Assembly (NCBI GenBank): GCA_945487035.1 | Contig: CALYTI010000006.1 | Location: 1-64,000 of the forward strand | Source of the DNA: an uncultured Bacteroidales bacterium | GTDB taxonomy: Bacteria; Bacteroidota; Bacteroidia; Bacteroidales; UBA932 | Length of the DNA: 64,000 nt | Reading direction: 5' to 3' | In this document: positions 43,926 through 52,620 of the stretch, in pieces | Layout of the letters: each line of letters begins with the position of its first letter | Position numbering within the stretch: the first letter of the stretch is position 1 | Translations under genes and position numbers: made by a program | Notes under the pieces: generated by a model | What the model was told of the DNA's origin: nothing | Database searches by the model: none | What the model saw: the letters and a program-made list of their open reading frames with translations, nothing else

Positions 43926-44753
43926 ATGGACAAGAAAAAATCAGACAAGAAGAAAAATAGAAGACCATCGGTCCTGCTGAACATCCTTGCAGGACTGCTT
44001 GTGATTGCGGTATTGATTGCAGCAGCAGGCCTCGCTCTCAGGTTGGTCACCCAGCACAATGTCACCGTGACGGTCCCTGACCTTGTAGGCAGCAGCAGAC
44101 AGGAGGCGCAGGCCCTTGCGGAGCAGAACAATCTCCAGCTCGTAGTCACTGACTCCGTCTATGTCAGCCGTTTCCGCCGCGGCTGCGTCTATGCCCAGAA
44201 CCCCAAGGCGGGGGAGCAGGTAAAGAAAGGACGCAAGATTTATCTTACGATGAACGCCAGCCACGAAAAGCAGGTGCTGATGCCGGACCTCGTGGGCTAT
44301 TCCCTCAGACAGGCCAAGGTGGAACTCCAGTCCCGCAAGCTCAAGCTTGGCAAACTCTTCTATGTCAGCGATATTGCCACCAATAACGTACTCGCTCAGC
44401 TTCGCTCCGGACAGGAAATCGCTCCGGGCACATCCATAGATGTCGGAACGGTCATAGACCTTCAGCTCGGCCTCGACCCCGACGATGCCTACACTGCGGT
44501 TCCGGACTTCACGGGCTACAAATACCAAAGGGCCCTCAGTTCGCTGCAGGACAATTCCTTCAACTTCGGGGCCGCCGTATTTGACGAAACCGTAAAGAGT
44601 TACGCCGACACCCTCGCCGCTTTCGTATATCGTCAGTCACCGGCCGCGAGCGATGGGCAGACCGCCCGCCTCGGTACAGCCGTGAAACTGTATTTCACTC
44701 TTGACACATCCAAACTTCCGCTTCCGGAAGAGCAGAGCGCGGAGGAGCAGTAA
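43926..44753 (+). CDS. PASTA-domain membrane protein
   Basis: From the ATG at 43926 (MDKKKSDKKK) the protein has 275 residues: a lysine-rich cytosolic start, one membrane segment (about 19-42), and three PASTA domains. These read VTVPDLVGSSRQEAQAL near 47, LMPDLVGYSLRQAKVEL near 118 and AVPDFTGYKYQRALSSL near 192. PASTA domains bind muropeptides or peptidoglycan; in this phylum the protein has no kinase part. It starts the operon with rluD and lnt; its stop codon overlaps the rluD ATG. Confidence 0.9.
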   Translation: MDKKKSDKKKNRRPSVLLNILAGLLVIAVLIAAAGLALRLVTQHNVTVTVPDLVGSSRQEAQALAEQNNLQLVVTDSVYVSRFRRGCVYAQNPKAGEQVKKGRKIYLTMNASHEKQVLMPDLVGYSLRQAKVELQSRKLKLGKLFYVSDIATNNVLAQLRSGQEIAPGTSIDVGTVIDLQLGLDPDDAYTAVPDFTGYKYQRALSSLQDNSFNFGAAVFDETVKSYADTLAAFVYRQSPAASDGQTARLGTAVKLYFTLDTSKLPLPEEQSAEEQ

Positions 44754-45850
44754 TGGCAGACAAGTGGACTGAAAAGGAGTTCGACGCCGAAATCGAAGAA
44801 GAGGCCCTCGAACTTGCCGAAGGCGGTGAACCTGAAATGTTCGAGCATTTCCGGCTCAATGTGGATGTAGGACAGACGCCCATCCGAATAGACAAATATA
44901 TGGCTGAGCATATGGAGGACACCTCCCGCCACCGCGTCCAGCTCGCCATCAGGGAAGGCTATGTGCACGTGGGCGACAAATTGGTGAAGGCCAACTACAT
45001 AGTCCGCCCGGGAGATGTAATCCGCTTCATTATGCCCTACCGCCGCCGCGGTATGGAGATTCTCCCTCAGGACATCCCTCTCGACATAACTTACGAAGAC
45101 GATGATGTTCTGGTTGTCAACAAGGCCGCCGGAATGGTGGTACACCCCGGCCACGGCCATTTTGAAGGCACGCTGGTGAATGCTCTTGCCTACCACCTGG
45201 GCATAAGCCAAGGCCCTGATGCAGAGGATGAAAGGATGGGAATACTGGTCCACCGCATAGATAAGGATACCTCCGGACTGCTGCTGGTAGCCAAGAATGA
45301 CGAAGCCCAGCTCAAGCTCGCAAGGCAGTTCTATGTGCACAGCATCGAGCGCTGCTACAATGCCATCGTGTGGGGCAATATCAAAGAGGACGAAGGTACT
45401 ATAGATGCCAATATAGGCAGGGACCCCAACGACCGCCTGCGCTTCCGCACCTATGACGACCCGCAGAAGGGAAAACACGCCGTGACGCATTACCGCGTGC
45501 TCGAGCGCTTCGGCTATGTAACCCTCGTGGAGTGCCGCCTGGAGACCGGCAGGACCCATCAGATACGCGTCCATATGGCATCCATCGGTCATCCTCTTTT
45601 CGCCGACGAACGCTATGGAGGGATGGAAATACGCAAAGGCACCATCTACGCCAAGTACAGGCAGTTCATTCGCAACTGCTTCGAAATATGCCCGAGGCAG
45701 GCCCTGCACGCGAGGACCCTCGGCTTCGTCCACCCCGCTACCGGAAAAACAATGCGCTTCGAATCCCCTCTTCCGGAAGATATGACAAGGCTTCTGGAGA
45801 GGTGGAGGAAATATTGCGCCAATATGCCTGATGAAAATGAAACAGAATAG
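44753..45850 (+). CDS. rluD: 23S rRNA pseudouridine synthase, RluD type
   Basis: The 365-residue protein has an N-terminal S4 domain (about 37-100) and the RluA-family catalytic core with HRIDKDTSGLLLVAKND near 166-182, where the aspartate is the catalytic residue. The late RTHQIRVHMASIGHPLFAD (core HQIRVHMASIGHP) completes the signature. RluD makes pseudouridines in helix 69 of 23S rRNA. An acidic 25-residue N-terminal extension precedes the S4 domain. It overlaps lnt by 20 bp. Confidence 0.93.
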   Translation: MADKWTEKEFDAEIEEEALELAEGGEPEMFEHFRLNVDVGQTPIRIDKYMAEHMEDTSRHRVQLAIREGYVHVGDKLVKANYIVRPGDVIRFIMPYRRRGMEILPQDIPLDITYEDDDVLVVNKAAGMVVHPGHGHFEGTLVNALAYHLGISQGPDAEDERMGILVHRIDKDTSGLLLVAKNDEAQLKLARQFYVHSIERCYNAIVWGNIKEDEGTIDANIGRDPNDRLRFRTYDDPQKGKHAVTHYRVLERFGYVTLVECRLETGRTHQIRVHMASIGHPLFADERYGGMEIRKGTIYAKYRQFIRNCFEICPRQALHARTLGFVHPATGKTMRFESPLPEDMTRLLERWRKYCANMPDENETE

Positions 45851-47462
45851 ACTGCTCGCGCTGCTGCTGGTGCTCTTCGTTGCCCTGCTCAGCCTGCCAT
45901 ATCTCGTCCCGCACCTCGGAGCCCTTGCGCTCATCGCCTTTGTGCCCCTGCTGTGCGCGGAACGCCTTGCCTCCATTTCCGGCAAAAAACGCTTTTTCTG
46001 GTGGTACTTTGCCGCCTTTCTGGCATTCCATCTGCTCACAACCTGGTGGGTATGCAAGGCCACGGTGGGCGGAGGCCTGTTTGCAGCTGTATTCAATACA
46101 CTGATAGCCAGTGCCATATTTGCCCTTTTCAGGGCCGGCCGCAAGCGCTTCAACGGCATTGTGCCCTATATCCTGCTTGCCGCAAGCTGGATTGCCTGGG
46201 AACGCTTCAATCTGGTGCACGCCCAGCTTTCCTGGCCCTGGCTCATACTCGGCAACGCCTTCGGCCGCTCTGTCACCCTTGTGCAGTGGTATGAAATCAC
46301 CGGAGCCCTTGGAGGGTCGCTCTGGGTATGGCTCTCCAACATTGCACTGTTTTCGCTTATGGTCAGCCTTTCGGACGGCCGCTGGTGGAGGTGGAACCTC
46401 AAGGCAAGGGGAGCTGCAATTGCTGCCACCGTCCTTGTAATCCTCGGTCCTATAGCCTTTTCCGAAATCCGATACGCCACCTATGAAGAGCGTTCGGATG
46501 CCGGTACTCTGGATGTTGTGCTCGCACAGTCCAACTTCGACCCTTGGCACAAGCTTCACTATACCCCTCAGTCGGAGCAGAATGCCCAGGTCATAGGCCT
46601 GTTCGAAAAGCATCTGAGTGCGCGGGTTGAGTCGGACAGCCTGCTTCTTATGCTGATTCCGGAGTCCTTCAGCTCAGATATATGGATGAATGACCCTTCG
46701 ACTTCGCCTACCTGGAAGAGTTTCTCCTCCCTTGTCGCCTCACAGCCGAATGCAAACCTGATTTTCGGAGCTTCCACCCACGAAGCCTTCTATACTGCCG
46801 CGCCCCCGAGCCGTCTCGCCCGTCAGATGAGGGACGGCAGCTGGTATCTTTCCTACAACACCGCTTTCATCACTGACGGAGAGCAGTACACCGACCACAG
46901 GAACAAATGCAAGCTTGTGGTTGGAGCCGAAAGCACGCCGTATCCTTCCATCTTCGTTCCTATCGACGATTGGATTGGCGGGGTAATGGGCCGCTGCGTG
47001 CCTGACAGGTACGCGCGCAGTTTCGAACTTCGCGGTAAGGGAGAGGATGACAGACGCGTGCGCACCGGCGTTGCAATATGTTACGAATCAATCTATCCGG
47101 AACTTTGTAAAGAATATGTTGACGACGGAGCTCAGCTGCTCACGGTCATCACCAACGACGGATGGTGGGGCGACACGCCGGGCTACAGGCAGCACTTCAG
47201 CTATTCGCGCCTTCGCGCCATAGAGCTGCGCCGTGACGTGGCCCGCTGCGCCAATACCGGTATCTCCGGCTTCATCAACCAAAGGGGCGATGTGGTCAGC
47301 CAGAGCGGATGGTGGGTGCCGGATGTGCTTGAAAGCAAGGTCAATCTCAGCTCTGAAAAAACTTTCTTTGCAACATACGGCGATATTGTCGGAAGAGTTT
47401 GTACATTTGTATGTTTGATGCTGCTTGCACTGCTGATAGTCAAGTCAATAACCAGAAAATGA
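45831..47462 (+). CDS. lnt: Apolipoprotein N-acyltransferase
   Basis: The 543-residue integral membrane enzyme adds the third acyl chain to lipoproteins. Six or more membrane segments fill about 8-220, and a nitrilase-like periplasmic domain follows. The catalytic triad can be placed at the glutamate of MLIPESFS near 277, the lysine of RNKCKLVVGAE near 360 and the cysteine of GVAICYESIYPEL near 416. A final membrane segment is at 515-535. The many lipoproteins in this window are its likely substrates. It overlaps coaD by 4 bp. Confidence 0.95.
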   Translation: MKMKQNRLLALLLVLFVALLSLPYLVPHLGALALIAFVPLLCAERLASISGKKRFFWWYFAAFLAFHLLTTWWVCKATVGGGLFAAVFNTLIASAIFALFRAGRKRFNGIVPYILLAASWIAWERFNLVHAQLSWPWLILGNAFGRSVTLVQWYEITGALGGSLWVWLSNIALFSLMVSLSDGRWWRWNLKARGAAIAATVLVILGPIAFSEIRYATYEERSDAGTLDVVLAQSNFDPWHKLHYTPQSEQNAQVIGLFEKHLSARVESDSLLLMLIPESFSSDIWMNDPSTSPTWKSFSSLVASQPNANLIFGASTHEAFYTAAPPSRLARQMRDGSWYLSYNTAFITDGEQYTDHRNKCKLVVGAESTPYPSIFVPIDDWIGGVMGRCVPDRYARSFELRGKGEDDRRVRTGVAICYESIYPELCKEYVDDGAQLLTVITNDGWWGDTPGYRQHFSYSRLRAIELRRDVARCANTGISGFINQRGDVVSQSGWWVPDVLESKVNLSSEKTFFATYGDIVGRVCTFVCLMLLALLIVKSITRK

Positions 47463-47932
47463 AAAGGACAGCCCTCTTCCCGGGATCTTTCGATCCATTC
47501 ACCGCCGGCCACCTGAACATACTCAGGCGTGCGCTCACTATGTTTGACGAGGTGGTCGTTGCCATAGGTGTGAACCAGGATAAAAAAGGCTTCTATGACA
47601 ATGGCGCGAGACAGGACATCATTCTTCAGGCGACAAGGGATTTGCCGGGAGTACGCGTGATAGAGTACGACGGACTTACCATAGATGTGTGCAGGCGACT
47701 CGGGATACGGCACATAGTGCGCGGAGTGCGCAATATGCTGGATTTCGAAACGGAAAGGAGCATTGCCGATGCCAACCGCAGGCTGGCCCCGGAAATAGAG
47801 ACCATCATCATCCCTACCGCCCAGGAATTTGCGCATATCTCCTCCAGCGCGGTCCGGGATTTGCTTAAACATCACGGAGATACCTCAATGTTTGTACCTG
47901 AGGGTGTAGTTTTGCCTGACATTGATGCTTAA
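47459..47932 (+). CDS. coaD: Phosphopantetheine adenylyltransferase
   Basis: The 157-residue enzyme catalyses the fourth step of coenzyme A synthesis. LFPGSFDPFTAGHLNIL at 6-22 has the nucleotidyltransferase TxGH motif, and AQEFAHISSSAVRDLLKHHGD near 120-140 has the ISSSxxR motif. The start at 47459 lies within the lnt stop region (ATGA overlap). Length is standard. Confidence 0.96.
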   Translation: MKRTALFPGSFDPFTAGHLNILRRALTMFDEVVVAIGVNQDKKGFYDNGARQDIILQATRDLPGVRVIEYDGLTIDVCRRLGIRHIVRGVRNMLDFETERSIADANRRLAPEIETIIIPTAQEFAHISSSAVRDLLKHHGDTSMFVPEGVVLPDIDA

Positions 47933-48746
47933 AAAGATACTCATATCGCTTTCAGTCCTGATGCTGTCCCTGAATATGCTCGGACAGCAGCTGGACTCGA
48001 CCAAGTTGGCTCCGCTGGACTCGCTGCTCGAGAAATACTACAGCGCAATGCTTTTCGAGGAGCTTCCCGTAAAGTATGCTGAGTGCGACTTCCTTATCGA
48101 AAGCTGCAAGGATTCTCTTGTCCGCCAGTGGGTAGGTACCAGAATACTGGAGCACTACATGCAGGATCCTCCGCTGATGGGAGAAGAGGCTGTTGCCCTG
48201 TATCTTTATGACAAATGGTTCGCAAGCGGCAAAATCACAATTTCTGATGAGTGGATTGATTTCCAGGCCAGACTTTTTGCCGAGTTCAACCGCAACAGTA
48301 TGCTCGGTATGAAGGCCCCGGTGCTGATGATGTATTCACAGAACGAAGAACTCACCAGAGTTCCCCGCGCCGGCATCGTGTCCGTGCTGTATTTCTATGA
48401 CACATCCTGCAGCAAATGCAAGCTCATCTCTCCTGTGCTTCCTCATCTTTTCGATGAAATCAATTTCCCGGTAACGCTGTTTGCGATTTATACCGGGTCC
48501 GATGCCCAGGAGTGGCAGAACTTTACCCGCGAGTTCACTTCTTCCAATCCATACGTTACCGTTGTGCACCTTTCCGATCCGGAAATGGAGTCTGACTACC
48601 AGAAGAAGTACGGTGTGACCTCCACGCCTAAGATTTATTTCATCAACCCTAAGGGAATCATCGAAGGCAGACGCCTCGACCTGGATTCTCTGTCGCAACT
48701 GATTGCTATTTACGAGACATATTCAGATTATGCCAAAGCAAAATAA
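47925..48746 (+). CDS. Exported thioredoxin-fold protein with DUF5106-like N-terminal part
   Basis: The 273-residue protein starts at the ATG of 47925 and has a signal peptide (about 1-20, ending MLGQ). A helical N-terminal region (about 25-125) resembles DUF5106, and a thioredoxin domain (about 135-265) carries the motif CSKC in FYDTSCSKCKLI near 157-160 and the cis-proline in TSTPKIYF near 226. It is probably a periplasmic disulfide reductase. It overlaps coaD by 8 bp and the next gene by 17 bp. Confidence 0.82.
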   Translation: MLKKILISLSVLMLSLNMLGQQLDSTKLAPLDSLLEKYYSAMLFEELPVKYAECDFLIESCKDSLVRQWVGTRILEHYMQDPPLMGEEAVALYLYDKWFASGKITISDEWIDFQARLFAEFNRNSMLGMKAPVLMMYSQNEELTRVPRAGIVSVLYFYDTSCSKCKLISPVLPHLFDEINFPVTLFAIYTGSDAQEWQNFTREFTSSNPYVTVVHLSDPEMESDYQKKYGVTSTPKIYFINPKGIIEGRRLDLDSLSQLIAIYETYSDYAKAK

Positions 48747-48960
48747 TACTCCGGCCATTGACCCATTGTACCTTGCAAAGGAAAGGGCTGCGCTGAAGCG
48801 CTGCCACCGAAAAACCATCAATTTCAACCAGAGGGAACTGGCTGTAATAGAAGAATACTGCCGCCTCAACAAGATCAGTGCAAAAGGTCCTATGATGCGC
48901 AGGATAATAATGGAAAAATTGCTGGGAGAACTCGGTCAGAATCCTCCGACCCTGTTCTAA
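48730..48960 (+). CDS. Small basic protein, ribbon-helix-helix-like
   Basis: The 76-residue protein starts MPKQNNTPAIDPL. The part KTINFNQRELAVIEEYCRLNKI followed by MMRRIIMEKLLGEL (about 27-68) has a beta strand and two helices arranged like a MetJ/Arc-type ribbon-helix-helix, so a DNA-binding role is plausible but not shown. It overlaps the thioredoxin-like gene by 17 bp and is the last gene of this operon. Its end overlaps the ung end by 4 bp. Confidence 0.65.
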   Translation: MPKQNNTPAIDPLYLAKERAALKRCHRKTINFNQRELAVIEEYCRLNKISAKGPMMRRIIMEKLLGELGQNPPTLF

Positions 48961-49625
48961 AGCTGCCAGTCTATTGGCTCTTTGCCCCGGCTCTGCAGCC
49001 AGCAGTTGGCCTGGGAGAAGGGCCTGCTGCCGAAGAAAGCGCCTCTCGCAAGAGGGGATGGATGCGCCGCCTCAAGAATGAGGTGGCGTTTTGCGTCGAT
49101 GAGCGGAGCTTTGCTTCTGGCGAAATTGCCCCAAAGCATAAAGACAACCCCGTCGCAGCGTTCGCTGACAGTGCGGATTACTGCATCCGTAAACTGCTCC
49201 CAACCTATTCGGCTGTGTGATGCGGCCTCACCTGCGCGCACCGTAAGTATGGCATTGAGCAGCAGCACTCCCTGTCTTGCCCAATTCTCCAGGTTCGGAC
49301 GCCCGGACATATGTATGCCCAGATCCTGTTCGGCTTCTTTGAATATGTTCTTCAGGGACGGCGGGGCCGGCACTCCGTCAGGTACGGAGAAGGAAAGTCC
49401 CATTGCCTGACCGGGTCCGTGGTAGGGGTCCTGACCCAGAATCACCACTTTGACCTTGTCCAGAGGAGTGAGCTCAAAGGCCTTGAAAATCTGGCTTCCC
49501 GGAGGATATATGGTCTTGCCTTCAGCCTTCTCGCGATGCAGACAAGCTGCAAGCTCTGCAAAGTAGGGTCTTTCGAACTCGCTTTGCAGAGCTTCTTTCC
49601 AGCTTTTTTCGATTCTAACGTTCAA
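48957..49625 (-). CDS. ung: Uracil-DNA glycosylase
   Basis: The 222-residue enzyme excises uracil from DNA. VVILGQDPYHGPGQAMGLSFSV near 62-83 (GQDPYHGPGQA) has the catalytic aspartate, and AAHPSPLARG near 190 has the catalytic histidine. The start is a TTG at 49625, because the family's N-terminal NVRIEKSWK directly follows it. It overlaps the lon stop by 11 bp, so it is read from the lon transcript. Confidence 0.95.
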   Translation of the reverse strand: MNVRIEKSWKEALQSEFERPYFAELAACLHREKAEGKTIYPPGSQIFKAFELTPLDKVKVVILGQDPYHGPGQAMGLSFSVPDGVPAPPSLKNIFKEAEQDLGIHMSGRPNLENWARQGVLLLNAILTVRAGEAASHSRIGWEQFTDAVIRTVSERCDGVVFMLWGNFARSKAPLIDAKRHLILEAAHPSPLARGAFFGSRPFSQANCWLQSRGKEPIDWQL

Positions 49626-52020
49626 AGATGAATGATATTACGTCCTGAATGTCCTTGACATAGTGGAATTCGAGACCTTTCACATATATTTCCTTGATGT
49701 CCTCAACATCCTTGCGGTTGTCCTCGCTGATGACAATGGTCTTCACTCCGGCCCTCTTGGCTGCAAGGATCTTTTCCTTGATGCCGCCGACAGGGAGCAC
49801 TTTGCCGCGAAGGGTCATTTCTCCGGTCATTGCAATGTGTTCCCGCACAGCCTCGCCGCGAAGGGCGCTGACCATTGAGCTTACCATAGTGATACCTGCG
49901 GAAGGCCCGTCCTTAGGGGTTGCTCCCTCAGGCACGTGCACGTGAATGTCCTTCTTGGCGAAATCCTCGGCGCTGAGTTTTGCCAGCTCAGGGTGAGCCT
50001 TTATGTACTGGTAGGCAATGGTTGCGGATTCCTTCATCACATCGCCCAGGTTTCCGGTCATCGAGAGGACGCCCTTGCCTTCGGAGATGGAGCTTTCGAT
50101 AAAGAGTATTTCACCTCCCATCTGAGTCCAGGCCAGACCTGTAACCACGCCTACGCCTTCATTGCCCTGCTGCTTGTCGTGCATTGCAGTAGGCAAACCG
50201 AGGTATTCCTTCAGGTGCTCAGGCTTGATGGTTGTAGGATATGGTTCGTCAAGGGCGATTTTCTTTGCGGTAACTCGCGCAATCTTGGCGATTTGCTTCT
50301 CGAGGTTGCGCACTCCGGACTCGTGGGTATATTGGTCAATAATCTGCGCAAGTGCGGGATTGCTGATTTTCAGAGCCTTCTTGCTGATTCCGTGCTCCTC
50401 AAGCTGCTTGGGCACAAGATATTTCTTGGCGATTTCCATCTTCTCCTCTGCGAGGTATCCGCTTACATTGATGACCTCCATACGGTCCAGCAGTGCCGGC
50501 TGTATAGGGGATATGCTGTTGGCGGTAGTGATGAAAAGCACATTGGACAAATCGTAGTCAATGTCCAGATAATTGTCGTGGAAGGTGCCGTTCTGCTCAG
50601 GGTCGAGAGCCTCCAGCAGTGCTGATGACGGGTCGCCCTTGAAGTCGGACGAGAGTTTGTCGATTTCGTCCAGCACGATGACAGGATTGGAGGTGCCGGC
50701 CTTGTTGATGCCGTTCAGTATGCGTCCAGGAAGGGCTCCGACATAGGTCTTGCGGTGTCCGCGGATTTCAGCCTCATCGTGCATACCTCCGAGGGCAATG
50801 CGCACATACTTGCGTCCGAGAGCTTTGGCGATGGATTTGCCGAGGCTCGTTTTGCCGACTCCCGGAGGACCGTAGAGGCAGAGAATAGGGGATTTCATAT
50901 TTCCCTTCAGCTTGAGCACTGCAAGATACTCGATGATTCTGTCCTTGATTGTATCAAGGCCGAAATGGTCCTCATCGAGCACTTTCTTTGCGTGCTTGAG
51001 GTCAAGGTTGTCTGTGGACATATCTCCCCACGGGAGGTCCAGCATAAACTCTATATAGTTGTACTGTACGGAGTAGTCCGGAGAGTTGGGGTTGTATTTC
51101 TCCAACTTGGTGAGTTCCTTCTCGAAAGTCTGTGCGACAGACTCCGGCCAGTTCTTGGCGGCAGCCCTTTCGCGGAAACGCTCGAATTCCTCGTCGCCGT
51201 CCATACCGAGCTCCTCCTGGATGGTGCGGAGCTGGTTGTTGAGGTAGTATTCCCTCTGCTGCTGGTCTATTTCCTGCTTGACCTTCAGGTTGATTTCCTG
51301 CTTGATGTTGGTAAGCTGGAGCTGGCCGTCGAGAATGACAAGCAGTTTCATAGCCCTTGCCCTTACGTCGTCATACTGGAGCAGGTCGATTTTGCCTTCG
51401 AAGTTCTCCACCTCCACAGTCGTAGCGATGAAATTCACCAGGAAAGGGAAACTGTCTATGCTGCGCATAGCTCCGATGGCCTCTTTTGCCGCCATATTGG
51501 AACTTGCCATAATCTGGCTTGCCTTATCCTTGATGGTGGATGCAATGCCCTTCAGGTCAGCGCTGTTCTCTTTGGTGAGCACATCGTCGAGATAGCGGAC
51601 AATGCCCGTGATATACGGGTCGTAATCCACGATGGTCATAAGCTCTATACGCTTGATGCTCTGGAGTATGGCGGTGATAGTGCCGTCCGGCATATCCAGA
51701 GTCTTGATAACCCTTGCAACGGTGCCGTAGCGGTAGAGGTCTTCTTCTCCCGGCTCTTCGACGTTCACATCAAGCTGAGGTACAGCTCCGATGAAACTGC
51801 CCTGCTTTTCGGCTTCGATGATGAGCCTCTTGGATTTTTCGCGGCCTATGGTGATAGGATATATGGTGCCCGGGAACAGCACTACGTTTCTCAATGCGAG
51901 AATGGGAATGGTCTCGGGAAGCTCGCTTTCGTCAATTTTAGGCAGACCCTCACCCTGGAGCACAGGGATTACGCTGATTTCAGCGCCGGCGGGGAACAAT
52001 AATTCGTCGTTCTTTATCAT
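49615..52020 (-). CDS. lon: ATP-dependent protease Lon
   Basis: The 801-residue protein has the N-terminal substrate-binding domain (about 35-240), the AAA+ module with Walker [14 protein letters not shown] near 386-398 and [14 protein letters not shown] in Walker B and beyond, and the protease domain with the serine in [11 protein letters not shown] near 709 and the lysine in [14 protein letters not shown] near 751. It degrades damaged and regulatory proteins. The leader is 71 nt from the box at 52092-52100. Confidence 0.97.
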   Translation of the reverse strand: MIKNDELLFPAGAEISVIPVLQGEGLPKIDESELPETIPILALRNVVLFPGTIYPITIGREKSKRLIIEAEKQGSFIGAVPQLDVNVEEPGEEDLYRYGTVARVIKTLDMPDGTITAILQSIKRIELMTIVDYDPYITGIVRYLDDVLTKENSADLKGIASTIKDKASQIMASSNMAAKEAIGAMRSIDSFPFLVNFIATTVEVENFEGKIDLLQYDDVRARAMKLLVILDGQLQLTNIKQEINLKVKQEIDQQQREYYLNNQLRTIQEELGMDGDEEFERFRERAAAKNWPESVAQTFEKELTKLEKYNPNSPDYSVQYNYIEFMLDLPWGDMSTDNLDLKHAKKVLDEDHFGLDTIKDRIIEYLAVLKLKGNMKSPILCLYGPPGVGKTSLGKSIAKALGRKYVRIALGGMHDEAEIRGHRKTYVGALPGRILNGINKAGTSNPVIVLDEIDKLSSDFKGDPSSALLEALDPEQNGTFHDNYLDIDYDLSNVLFITTANSISPIQPALLDRMEVINVSGYLAEEKMEIAKKYLVPKQLEEHGISKKALKISNPALAQIIDQYTHESGVRNLEKQIAKIARVTAKKIALDEPYPTTIKPEHLKEYLGLPTAMHDKQQGNEGVGVVTGLAWTQMGGEILFIESSISEGKGVLSMTGNLGDVMKESATIAYQYIKAHPELAKLSAEDFAKKDIHVHVPEGATPKDGPSAGITMVSSMVSALRGEAVREHIAMTGEMTLRGKVLPVGGIKEKILAAKRAGVKTIVISEDNRKDVEDIKEIYVKGLEFHYVKDIQDVISFIFER

Positions 52021-52091
52021 ATTGTGTCAAAATGTCAGTAAATACAACTCACTCTCCCTTGGTCAATCTTCGTGCCAAGAGGATGCAACTG

Positions 52092-52152
52092 ACAAATTTA
52101 CAATAAATACTTCGATGCATATTGGTTTCTTAAAAAAAATTCTTAATTTTGT
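52092..52152. promoter_or_regulatory. Divergent promoter pair, lon-ung / HU operon
   Basis: TAAATTTGT on the minus strand (52092-52100) and TAATTTTGT on the plus strand (52144-52152), 43 bp apart. Both genes have leaders (71 and 30 nt). Confidence 0.65.
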
Positions 52153-52182
52153 GGTCCAATTTTAATTAATAGACAGATAGAT

Positions 52183-52461
52183 ATGACAAAAGCAGACATC
52201 GTTAACGAGATTGCGAAGGCAACCGGTCTTGAGAAGACCACAGTGCTCGTAGTAGTTGAATCTTTCATGGGTAGCGTGAAGAAGTCTCTTGCTAAGGGAA
52301 ATCCTGTATATCTTCGTGGATTCGGAAGCTTTATCATCAAGCATCGCGCAGCAAAGACCGCACAGAATATTACCAAGAAGACCACAATGGTTATCCCTGA
52401 GCACGACATTCCTGCTTTCAAGCCATCCGACGAGTTTGTTGAAATGGTTCAGGGCGAATAA
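52183..52461 (+). CDS. HU-family DNA-binding protein
   Basis: The 92-residue protein starts MTKADIVNEIAKATGLEKTT and has the HU core GNPVYLRGFGSFIIKHRAAKTAQNI (RGFGSF and the basic arm) near 39-63, with the arm tip around TKKTTMVIPEHDIPAF. It bends DNA as a homodimer. The arm proline is replaced by a different tip sequence, common in Bacteroidota. The small mS38-like gene follows after 21 bp. Confidence 0.96.
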   Translation: MTKADIVNEIAKATGLEKTTVLVVVESFMGSVKKSLAKGNPVYLRGFGSFIIKHRAAKTAQNITKKTTMVIPEHDIPAFKPSDEFVEMVQGE

Positions 52462-52482
52462 TTTTTTAAACTCATTTATAAT

Positions 52483-52572
52483 ATGCCAAACGGTAAGAAG
52501 CATAAGCGCCACAAGATGGCGACACACAAGCGCAAGAAGCGTTTGCGTAAGAACAGACACAAGAAAAAGTAA
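52483..52572 (+). CDS. 29-residue mS38/AURKAIP1-like ribosome-associated protein
   Basis: Reads MPNGKKHKRHKMATHKRKKR and ends in NRHKKK, almost all lysine, arginine and histidine. This is the short bacterial form of the AURKAIP1/COX24 (mS38) domain known from the mitochondrial small ribosomal subunit and annotated throughout Bacteroidota. It likely binds 16S rRNA. Position between HU and RNase G is usual for the phylum. A terminator-like hairpin follows 8 bp after its stop. Confidence 0.85.
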   Translation: MPNGKKHKRHKMATHKRKKRLRKNRHKKK

Positions 52573-52580
52573 GTCGCAGG

Positions 52581-52614
52581 AGGTCCGCGGGAGATCCGCA
52601 GGACCTTTTTGTTT
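52581..52614 (+). terminator. Terminator or attenuator between the mS38-like gene and RNase G
   Basis: AGGTCCGCGG pairs with CCGC-A-GGACCT around a GAGAT loop, one A bulged, and is followed by TTTTTGTTTT. The RNase G ATG is only 7 nt further on. No -7 box lies between, so RNase G may depend on read-through. Confidence 0.8.
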
Positions 52615-52620
52615 TGTCCA

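Noticed and set aside
44633..46159. Long open frame of about 500 codons antisense to rluD and lnt
   Set aside because: It is the mirror of two well-identified genes with strong codon bias, and its translation resembles no protein family.
50755..52002. Open frame of about 415 codons antisense to lon
   Set aside because: It mirrors lon, lacks a start signal and shows no domain.
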